Source: Agelas oroides
Taxonomy: Eukaryota; Porifera; Demospongiae; Agelasida; Agelasidae
NCBI GenBank assembly: GCA_949130485.1
Contig: OX422192.1
Span: forward strand, 6,549,085 to 6,613,084
DNA: 64,000 bases
Reading direction: 5' to 3'
Made by a program: the position numbers and the translations under genes. A model generated the notes under the pieces. That model had not been told where the DNA came from. It made no database searches and saw only the letters and a list, made by a program, of their open reading frames with translations. This document shows positions 35,399 to 46,800 of this stretch, piece by piece; the stretch's first letter is position 1, and each line of letters opens with the position of its first letter.

Positions 35399-37669
35399 GC
35401 CAGGGCGGTGGACCCACCCACCTCCCCCTGTCCCACCCTTTCTGCTAGCGCAGAACCCATCTTCAAAACGGATTGCGCGAACTGATAACATGCGGCCGAA
35501 TTTCGATGATGACTTTAGTCGTCATTCGTACTTAAAGGGTTAAGGTGGCGGGGCACTGTTCTAATTCTGTGCGTAAGGCGCGCGCGTAGCAATAAATTAA
35601 GATACCGTAATTCCTAATTGAACGTGTATATGCGCATGTGCTATATATTCACTTTGAACTTTGAACTCAGCCGTTACAGTGCTAGTTATCGAACTTTTTT
35701 GTAACCAAGAATAAAGTCGTGGAGACTGATTTACAACTAGCGAAGACAGTGCAACTACACAAAAATACCATGCGAAGGGCGACTCGAAGCAGTTTTTGCG
35801 ATATCGCCTTCGGTTGCAACGTCACGTCCCGTTGTTTCAAGGAAATTTGGTAAGACGGTAAGTTTTTCTCATTCAATTTCGAGTACCATTTCCGTAGCGG
35901 CAAAAACGTTTCGTGCCGCCCAAGAGTTTATTAATGCGCATCTCCAACAGCGAGATCAAGTCGCTAGCGAACTTCGTACTGTAGATTTTTGGTTAATAGT
36001 TTGCGGGGACACTCGTGTGCTTACTGTGGCTACAAAGTGAGCTATTTCTACGGTTTTTTCTGTACACATTCACTACCCTCCCTGCTTCATATTCAGTAGG
36101 TTTTTGTTGTACTAGGATGGATTCTGTATGAGAAATTTTATGTTGATATATTTCATAAACCACGCCCACCGGGACTATCCCGCCACCTTAAAACAACCAA
36201 TCTTTTTTTATTTTCTTGCAGTGTTTATAACTGTCGGGACTTGCTACATTATGTGGTGTTTACATGCATGTTTAGCTGCCCCTGTGTCAGACGCTACTCT
36301 AGTATGTGTAAATATCTATAGTGTCAATGGTACACAGTGTAATATATATACAGCTCAGCTCATTTGTTTCTATATCTTAGACTAATACTTAAACATTGAT
36401 AAAAAAAAACCAACTGCAGTCAGATGGAAAATACAGTCCATGAGGCAAGAAGCCTATTCATATATGCTATTGTTACCCAAGAGATGCCAAATTTATAGCC
36501 CTCAAGGATGCAGTTTCAGATATTATCTTTATAACTCGAGTCTGACATACTTTATGGAAGGTCCAATCATTTTCCACTAGCTACATTCCATTCCCCATTG
36601 GCATCATTCTCTTCATTCTATTTAGCTAATACCATGCTGATATACCTTCAGATGCTGCATGCTCTCCAAATGTAGGTCTGTACACATGCAGAAATTCTGT
36701 AACAGAGAGTTATTATAAGTTCCTGATTGGATTAAGAGTTGGGGGGAAGAAGAGAACCAAGCATATGAAGCAGAAAATGAAAATTAAGGTCCAAAATGCC
36801 ATGAAGTGGGTGCAAACTGAGTAGTAACTCATTAGCTTAGCTACACATGAATTCTATAAGCCCACAAGGTCACATGCATAACACTACACACTGTTCCTAT
36901 GCCTGCATATAGGTAATGCCCCTGGAGTGTAAACATACAGTTAGTCACATAGCCCTCACAATGCTTACAAAGTTTCTCTATAATGAACAAAATTTGATCA
37001 AGAATAAAATATAAGTTACCATGGCAACAATGCACAGACATTACCTCAATGGTGCTGTTAATGTTACGTGCACTTGCAGATGTCTCTAGCATGGGAACAG
37101 AACACAGCCCATGCAGGATAAGCTGAAGAGTCAATATATAGTTAAAGAGGTTTAGTTATTTGGCTAATTACATAAGAGAGGGAGGCAGCTGCAGCTGACT
37201 ATCATACATATACGATCTTGCAAATAGAAAGTGCTGAACATCTGTCCTGAGTAAGTTGTCTTTGCAGTGTAAATAAGGATACATATCTTACAATCACAAG
37301 CATAACAAAATCATCCAATGTACAGTTGTAGCTATCTGAACATCTGGCCTGATCACATCAGATGTTCAGCAGTTACTATATATATATATCTGCAAGATGA
37401 TGGTGTTCTGATGCCTGTTAAATATAGCTACCAACCCTGTCACATAGCTTGCAAAGATCATGCATTATGAAACTACAAAACAAGATAAGGCTGTTTTAAC
37501 ACCAGAGTGGTTACCCTGGTTACAGACAAGCTGAATAAACATGGTTTATGTTGCTTAATTGCATTAAAAAAACCGAGTATAATCTAGTCCAGACCATTAC
37601 ACAAGAAATTGAAGTGGAACGGAAATAGAGATGGCAATGTGATCTCTTAGCATCAGCAAGATTCATCAT
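34759..37669 (-). CDS. Unrecognised multi-exon gene
   Basis: Candidate exons on the minus strand: 37601-37669 (MMNLADAKRSHCHLYFRSTS), 37292-37331 (YNCTLDDFVMLVI), 37045-37122 (LILHGLCSVPMLETSASARN), 36646-36696, 36477-36541 (TRVIKIISETASLRAINLAS) and a last exon 34759-34910 (KSMSTAFRKLQVLPPDLQKL..., ending FSHHM and TAA). Each has good GT/AG borders, and the three from 37122 to 36477 join in frame. The first-to-second junction and the step into the last exon do not match in phase, so at least two exons are missing from this model. I recognise no family; no signal peptide or membrane segment is evident. It starts about 140 bases from the plus-strand small gene, suggesting a shared promoter. 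A TTAA-flanked element sits in the intron before the last exon. Confidence 0.45.
35540..36191. mobile_element. TTAA-flanked inverted-repeat element
   Basis: TTAAGGTGGCGGGGC on the left and CCCGCCACCTTAA on the right. TTAA on both sides is the target preferred by piggyBac and Kolobok transposons. The 650-base interior has no transposase motif. It lies within an intron of the minus-strand gene. Confidence 0.6.
37015..37028. promoter_or_regulatory. RFX X-box-like motif
   Basis: GTTACCATGGCAAC is a near-perfect palindrome matching the RFX-family X-box. It lies in the intron just downstream of a minus-strand exon (37045-37122). Function is unproven. Confidence 0.35.
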
Positions 37670-37807
37670 TTCAAGTGACCACGAAGTGACTATGAAGTGC
37701 ACCATGCTATGTACCAGGTGACATATGAAGAATTTGATGTGGTATTGTATGGTCATTGTCAAAAGAGGTCTAGGTTAAGTACCAATCGTCACCAACGTAG
37801 AAGAAAA
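37670..37807. promoter_or_regulatory. Putative bidirectional promoter
   Basis: About 138 bases separate the proposed start codons of a minus-strand gene (37669) and a plus-strand gene (37808). No TATA box or CpG island is evident. The call rests only on divergent gene starts, and an ATG further upstream on the minus strand (37762) would shorten the gap. Confidence 0.3.
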
Positions 37808-40800
37808 ATGTCGAAGTATAGTATTGTTGTTCATGAAATTGAACCTGCCATGGTGACCAGTGAGGGTAATTGAAGTACACAAATACGTGGTTTATTTTCT
37901 GAATCAGTGGAAGCCTTACCTGCACCATGGACATGACGAGGGCATCAAAGGGTTACATACTTGGAGGCGTGCGCTTGTTTGTTGGATGATAGTGGCATTC
38001 ATGAGGATAAACATTCCGCTTTTCAAGCACTAGCATGCAGTGTGGGCGAAGGCAGGTGTTGAGGAGAGACGCTTGGGAGGAGTAGCTAGAGCCCGAAAGT
38101 TTACTGTACAAGGGCTGGAAGTGGTGAAGAAAAACCTTGCTATAGCTACCTATAGAGGCGACAGAGACCCTTTGATTGAATAGCTGATGCTGTATTTGTC
38201 ACGCGTATCGATAGCCACTTTTTCTAAGCCTCTCCTATTTGTGTGAGAACTATGCACGACAAGCCGGCAGCGTGTTCATAGCCAAAAGAGGTTAGCAGGT
38301 GGCCAGATTTAATCCCTGCTAGCTTGCATGCTGACATGCATGACCTGCATGTTTACTGTAACCTGGTAATACAACTGTTCATGGATCGAAGCCAAACGAT
38401 GCTGCTCATGCGCTGCTTGCTCAGGCTGGCTACAAAATGTTCTGCATTCACAAGTGATTTTGTCACATTTGACGTTCCATACATCTGTCAGTGGCCTGAA
38501 ACAAACACAGCAAGTAGCATGTCTCACGCGTTTTCATACCACTCTCACTCATTCTGCACCAAGTTCTCACTCATTTTTGGTAAAAGAAGTTGAGATCTCT
38601 GAAAAAGTATGCATTACACACGTGTATACTTGCATGTGCAGTGGTGCAGGAAAATCCATGGTGTACACGTGGGTGCTATATACAACTTTCAGACAAGACA
38701 GACAAAAGTGGAACGTGTTGCGCTCTTCACTTTGCACCCGAGTCATAATAATATACAGCCTGTACTACCTCATAGTGAAGAATGCATGTTGTATGGCACA
38801 TTCTTGAAAACAATTAAGATCCCTGGAATGTTTGTGGTAGTGTTCCTGAAAATGCATTTATATGGCTACACATCAAGATTAGAAGGGATGATAATACAGC
38901 CATGCATGCAGGAAGAACAGCTGCTATATAAGGGAACTGTTAGAGAGTAGAAGCATACAACGGTGCAAGCTGTCCTACTTGTCTCTGAAGCACTATCCTT
39001 GATTACTCAACAACGGCTATGGCAGGAAACTACAGTTAGTCTGTAGAGCAGCATGATCATAGAAGCTGTGCATGCATGGTTAAATCATCAAGTATTTTAT
39101 TTTATATTTTTTGTTGTATTCCAGATTTTGATCTCCAGCTTGAAGATAACACTGCAGTTGATGGAGTAATCCAGCAATACAGTTGTGGATCGGGTGTTGT
39201 CTGGAAGGCTCAACCATCTGTGATTCCAAGCAATGGTGGTTCTTCAAAGCCACATGTAAGACAAGAATGTTGTTGAGCTAAAAATGGCCTTAGCAGGGCT
39301 GTCAAGTTCTTCATATTGCTAATGAGGAGATCACCTATTGAATGCTCAGCCTTTAAGGAGAACAGTTTTCAGCAGCTTTGTGTGTTTTGGTACATACATG
39401 TGTATTGATTTTGTGTAGTGGTTCAAATTTGTAGCATGGCTCTTCACTGTAGCCATTTGAGTAGTCCGCGTGCTGATCAGTGTGCCATCTAATGACAATA
39501 AACTTCTGAAGTCAGTTGAAAAGTTTGCTACTCGTCAGCAATAAAATTAGAAATGTTAGTACTAAAATTGTGAAAATACAGTTGCATGAGCGAAGCTCGA
39601 TAATACGCTGCGTTTACAAATCGACATGTAACCAGCAGAACCGACGCAATATGGCGCACGAGATACTAATAGCGCGCGTACCAATAATAGCTGCTACAGA
39701 AGCGGGGCCCTAAAATGGTACGAGCGGGAGTCAAGAAGTTGTTGTGCAACAAATAGTGGCGCGACGCACATGGCAACTCAATTCTACGATCTAATTTGTA
39801 AGAATACCGTCTATACGCATTTTTGTTCGCGCCAGAGGCCGGGGTAATCCAGTTGTGAGAAGAGTCAAATGCGTGTCACTCCACTCTGTATTTCAGAAAG
39901 TAGACAAACCTTGAATCCAAGCTGATAGATTTCTTCGCCTTTTTAACCTGTTAGCAAATAGTCGGTTTGCCTTTAACTGTCCGTATATAAATTGGGGATT
40001 TTCCCAGCGGCTTCCTATCGGGATTGGCATTCAATAATGCGTTTATTGGGACGAACGCTAGTGAGTTGAATTGTGACTTTTCATATATATTTGTATCACC
40101 AGAGGAGGTTGGAAGCTAGTAATCAGTGATATGCGCAATGTAGCAATTAGTGCTACGTGAGTGACGTATCCCACCGACTGCCGTAGCGGCCCATAATGAA
40201 AGGTCAATTCGATTTACACCAACAGCTTTCGTTTGTTTAGGACGAAATTCACTCAGTGGATACTGCTAGGTGAGCTCTAGATCGACCTCTACGGTATTTT
40301 ATGAACGCAGAATTTTCCGCGGGGATTCCCAAGTAAACACTCAAATGCTTAGCGCGTAAGGAAGAGCTATAGCGGTCGATCTAGGGCGCACTTGGCAGTA
40401 TCCACTGAGTCAATTTCGTCCCAAACAAACGAAAGCTGTTTGTGTAAATCGAGTTGACCTTTCACTATGGGCCGCTATTGCAGTCGGTACGATACGTCAT
40501 CACATAGCACTAATTGGTACCTCGCTCGTATCTCTAATTACTAACTTCCAAACTCCTCTGATGTATCACCAAACTGTATTGTTTCGAGTGCGCAGCACGA
40601 TTAACAATGCCTAAGGCAACAATTCCGGTATATCTCGGTACTATGGTTTTATCATACGAACCTTCGATTTCATTGTTTAGACGAAGCGCACGTGACTTGC
40701 AGTACCGGATTCTCGGGTGACTTAATAACGCAGCACATTTCAAAGCTCTTATCTGTTTGATTAAATTAGGGTTGGGTTAGGGTTAGGTTGACCAATAAAA

Positions 40801-43800
40801 GCTTTGAAAAGTGCTGCGGGATACAGCTTACTGATACAAAGTCTAACACTACAGTACCGAAGTGCATTTCAAAACTGTAATCTAGTTAGTTGTGTTGCGG
40901 GAGTTAGACCTACAATATGGATGCCGGACGTTCAAAAATTCTTTCATGAGGCGCTTGCTGTGATTATCACAAAATGCAATATCTGTATACCTGAAGAAAG
41001 CTTTCAGCGGGCTCTATCGACAGGAAGGAAAGAGTGTAATTGCAGCGGTCAAAGTACACATATAAATGATGTAAGAATAAAACGAGAAGATAAAGGTTAC
41101 AATGGTTGTGGTGAACAGGTAGTTCTAAGTGTCTGCATGTTCCCTATTGTGAGGACACGATTCTGCCCTCCGTTACAACTTTCCAGTTGCGCGTTCAATG
41201 TTTGCGGAAGTTACGCCCATTTAAATTTTTCCTATGCAAATTTCAATTAAACGAAAATGCGATGGCACCTGTTTGTACTGCACCGATTCGAAAGGTACAA
41301 ATATTTGCGTGAAGGTCATTCAGTGGGGCAAACTGTGGTATGACGTTCCAATACTTACTGTAAGCTATTACGGAGAGCAAGCTGTTTCTTTCAAAAAGGT
41401 CGATATTCCGGAATCGCTACGTACAATATATATATGTGGCAGTCCCGTGTACAAATCGAACATTATTCTGTTGCGAGTTTGTGCCAAAAACGATTATTTT
41501 AGTATGGAGGTGAGAATAAGTGAGAATAACGCCAAGTCTTTGAACTTATAACACCCAAGCCGCTACAACGTTATAGCGTGACCTGTGGTACACAGACGTC
41601 ATCTGGAGTCATGTTTGTAGTAAGTATAGCAAAAGAGCTTCGAGTTCTGAACATTTACTTAGCTCATCTGGCTACATAGGGGAAGAGTAACAATGCCTAA
41701 AGCAACAAATGAGTGATGTTTCTTCCGGTACAGTTTGGTATTATGTTGATAACGATTTTATCATACGAACCTTCGATTTCATTGTTTAGACGAAGCACGC
41801 GTGACTTGCAGTACGGTTCGTACTAGGTGCACCGGTGCAGGGTAAAAGTCAAATTACGTCATACTTACGTTGTGTTGCGCATGCGTAGTGTTGCGCATGC
41901 GTAGTGTGGTACGGCACATGCATGCAGTACATTTTAGACGGCAAAGTGTGCATGGTCGGTTGTCCGAAGTTGCTCGTGGTCAAATGGTTAGGGCTTTGTG
42001 TTGCAGTTAATGTTAGGGTTAGGGCTGGGAACAGGTGATGGACTTAGTTTCTTTCTTTTCTTTTTTTTCCATTTTAAAAAGTGAAAAACACCTCTTGCCC
42101 TCCTGGCCTGAGGCTTGGTCTGACGATGGCATAAAATAAAGTAACTACAACAGGAAAACTTGTAGAATTAAGGTGATGAAAATAAGAAAAGCAACACGTA
42201 CAGTAACAATGTGCAATAACGACTCAGAATGCGATAGATTTTCATAGCTATTTTCATGCATATCACTGCATCTGTCACACTGGAATATGTGCCTATCATA
42301 TGCTTCAGGTAGGAGGCACGGAGTAAATACATGTGATTCCGTGCCATTGGAAGGGAGTGAGCTTCTGGTTTGACAGCCACAAAAATTAAATCGCTACGCA
42401 TCTGGTCTTGATTGAACATTTAAAAACACAATTGTCTCCAGCAGCACCATGGTAAGCAAATGCAATACTAAACCGTCCACAGTCGAAACGGCTCTTCTAC
42501 AGTTGGATTAGCATCAGGCGGACTAGCAAATCTCCATTAGCTACCTTGTGACGGCGGCTGATGTACTACGGTACCACGATGATTGTTGATGCATGCACGC
42601 TGAGACTGCGATCCGGGGGTCACTGAGTCCTGCGGGGGTCACTGAGTCGTGCAGGGGTCAGTCAATCCTGGGACTGAATCCGGGGGGTCACTGAGTCGTG
42701 CAGGGGTCACTGAGTCGTGCAGGGGTCAGTCAATCCTGGGACTGAATCCGGGGGGTCACTGAGTCGTGCAGGGGTCACTGAGTCGTGCAGGGGTCAGTCA
42801 ATCCTGGGACTGAATCTGGGGGGTCACTGAATATGCTACATAGACTTATCCATGCACCTACGCTGCGCGTATGAGCCCCGCCCTTAACGCAGTTCTGCGC
42901 CACAGCGTTTCGAACGCGGTCGAAATACGCAACAGAGAAATGTTGTGTAAGTCCCAGTAACCCCTCATAAACTATTTCTGTCCTAGGGGTGTCAAGCCAA
43001 AATTTCTGACCCAGGGTAGGCAAATACCACTGTCACCCATTGGGTTGCCCTTGTTAAATGCATGGTATCACCCCATGACAAGGTAATGACAGTTTCCTCT
43101 ATAAGCACTTTTGCAGACCAAAACCTATGTTTAGCTACGTGCCATGGCCTGTGATCTCATACTTAACCATAGGTGTAGGAACCAGGGGGGCACTGGGGTC
43201 ACATGCCATTATGACGAACCCCCGATATGGTAATCGGTGTTTTGAAGATAATTGACATTTGTTATTTTTTCTTTTTGCAAAGGAGTTTAGTAGAGTGCTG
43301 TAGTGTCATTTAGCTGTGACCAGTGTGTAATGCCTGCTTGTGAATGCAAGTTTGTGTGTAGAGGCAGCAGAAAGGCCACAGTGGCCAAGACTGTATTCGT
43401 TGGGTAGGCCCAGGTCTTCTGGTCATATGCCAAGCCTAGTAGGTGACTGTGGCCTAGTGCTTCGAGTGCTGGGCTGGACTTTTAACTAGAATACTGCAGT
43501 TTATTGTTGGTGCTGAGACACACACAAGAAAGCTAATTGTGTGTAGAATAAAGCTGTGTTGTTTTAATACTGACATAAGGGGAAGAGGTGAGGCTAGCAA
43601 TGTATGCTTCCACTAGTGAATGAGCCCCTCCCATAGACAAGCTGTGGATTTTTTTGACATGCGCATCATTTTTGTGCAGTTAAAGTTGTCGAAACCTGAC
43701 CCTAGTCTGACTTTGAGAGTAGCTCTGAACAATCGCTGGCCTAGTCTCACAAGCCACACCCTTTGCAGAGAGGAAATGTGCAACAACTTGACGCAGCATG

Positions 43801-46800
43801 ATCAGACCCATTCTCTCTGCTGGCTTACAATACTATCACTGGCCTAGAATCATTTGAGACACACAGGTGATTAGAACCCTACCTACAGTGAGCCTGTAGA
43901 TGCGTCCATTGAGTGGCAATTTTGGGTTCATGAATACATTAATAAGATACATGTAATAACCCTAAAGCAAACTCTAACCCTGACCTAGAGGTAACCCTGG
44001 TCTTGACTGTAACGCGGGTTTATGTTTTGCCTGACCTCCACTGAGCCCTTGTATGCTGCTACCTTAACAAAAGCAATTTCTGAGTATCAAATGATATACA
44101 TTTTGCTGGGGGAGCATGCTCCAGACACCCCTAGCTGCGGTGTGCCCCTGTCCCAACACTTTGGCCACACCACATTTAAAGATGTAACTTGCCACAGCCC
44201 TGCTCTTGCATATAACCTAGCCTCAGTCCTAGTCTCGGGTGTGGCCACGCGAGACTACCTCAGTCCCAGGCCTCCCGTTTTACCTTCCGTTTGCTTTCAC
44301 AATAATACACGTGAGCAGAAGACCGGCGAAAAATGTTATGTTCGTGCACAGAACGAGTAGCCCTAGACAATAGTCAAAGGTTAAAGATCTGATCATATAC
44401 ACAGTGTACAACACTTATATACCACGTAAACACATGTACTGCATGTGAACACACAAGTAGCAAAATACATTCCATAAAACCATAATTGCTCTTACATAAC
44501 ATGCACCAAAATACAATATCAATACACTACAAAAAACGGGGAGCATTCATCACGTGAATGACGTCAGGTGGACGTAGGGGGGGATCCGGGAGGGGCCGAT
44601 GTTCACACGCTAAACTTGAAAGCGAGTTTCTTACCGGTCAAGACGAGTAGTTTCCATCACGCTAAGGTCTGGAGTCCGAAAACGCGGTAGAGCGCTCGAG
44701 CGAATGGTCCTGTGCGTTGTTTTGGCAGTTGGGCCCCTCCCCCCCTACGTCCATCTTGCGTCCACCTGACGTCATTCACGTGATGAATGCTCCCGGCCTT
44801 CCCCATTTCTCGCCGGGATACGCTAAATTCACCTGGTTTGAAACCTTATGAATAATTAATCAGTACGTTTAACCCCTTTGATACGAGTAAGCAAATGTCA
44901 TGAAGAAAGCTATATCAGCCACGGAATAAGATTCACTTGCCATGTGTTGGTCTTCTCCATCTGCTACAATACTGGCACTGAGATAGCAGGTAAGGCTGTT
45001 CAGGGAGGTGCTTTGAAATGGCCATTTTGAAGCCTCTGCCATTTCAAAGCCTCTGGGCATGGAATGGATCAGCTGGCTATACATATACTGTCTATACATA
45101 TTACTTTGCACGCCCTGCACTATGGGAATTTGTAAAAACGATGGTGCACACTACAGAAACACAACATAAGTACCAGGCAAAGTTCAATTTGAGCTTGTGA
45201 ATAGCAAATTCAAATTCATAGAGTAACTTCAAATATTCATAGAGTAACTGACCGACCTCATCAAGCCTGCATAGGAGCGTTCGGCACTAATAACACGCCA
45301 TATTTCACTCACCTGTCAAATGGTAGTCTCGTGCCCAGTCGTTCACGAGATCGAGACTAGGCATAGACTATGGACTAGGTGAATGCGTAGCCTCGTTCCC
45401 AGCCCCCCACACAGATTTTCGCAATCCTGGGAACGAGGAGGCTGGTGAACGCGAACACATGCTTGGAATCCGCATACTGTGCCCGGTCTCCACCGTATCC
45501 AAGTGGTTGACCATATCAAAATGGTGGACAATACCAATGTTAAATAGAAAATAGCTGGAAATGCAGAGGAGTGAACTGCTTTGGTCTCTATCAGGTACAC
45601 ATACATTATAGATTGCCATGTCATTGCCGTGTACAGCAATTGTTTAACCCAGTAAATGTGCTGATTTCAAAATTTTACACTGGACTGACAAACTGACAGA
45701 CGGACAAAACCAATTCCTTAACCCCTTTGCGCATGCGCGCGCGGGGTAATGAGCATGTGCAGAAGCAATGCTCACTGGAATTATAAAGGGACTTCTGTGC
45801 AGGTGTTTATCTTATATTTCCAGCCTACCTGCTTTAAAGCGTTCACCTATAGAGCATTTTCATCATGTGAACAAATTCCGTATACTAGAAATAAACCGCC
45901 ATCTTGGTGTACAACTTGTACAGTATGTTATTATCAGTATATGCAATATCGATTAGAAAACCCACAGGTAAGCGTTTATATAGCTGTTTTAACTTATGTA
46001 GCAATGGTATTTTGTCCGATTCAACACATATTAGAAGCATTATAAGTATATCACTCATTTCGTGAAGATCGCCATAGAAGCTCCTATCTCATTGTACACG
46101 AACATGGCGGCTGTTTTCTGTTTAGTGCCAGCAGCATCAATGGTTGACATATATATATACAGAAGTCAACATGCTTTTACAGTTTAATGACAGGCACATG
46201 CCTTCACTAAGAAAAGTCACTACTTTTATAGGCAAGAAGGGAGAGCCTGGGAACAAGGCAAGGGGTGTGAAGGCTGTTTAGTGGAAGAGGACTGTCTCTT
46301 TTGTGCTGACAAGCCAAAATTTTGCTGGACCCAAACAACAGAAACATTGTTGTGCAAAGAGCAAGTGTGAGCAAACAGTAATTGTCTGTGCACTGACACA
46401 TTCACATAATTTTATTGCTGTCCACAACAAAGTCTGGCAAGACTATGACAATGTCACAAGATCTCTCATTACAACTTGGGGCAGGCTTGCTATTCACAAG
46501 CTCAAATTGAACTTTGCCTGGTACTTATGTTGTGTTTCTGTAGCGTGCACCATCGTTTTTACAAATTCCCATAGTGCAGGGCGTGCAAAGTAATATGTAT
46601 AGACAGTATATGTATAGCCAGCTGATCCATTCCATGCCCAGAGCAGAGGGGGTCGGACATGGTTGAACTTTACTAATTAAAATGGCTGAGGTCACACTAA
46701 TTGATTTTTCATATCTCAACAGACTAGCTCTCTCGACTTTCACTGAGGTAGGCCCCAGTTTTCAAATCAGGAGTCAAGCTGGATCCAGTCGTAGAAAAAG

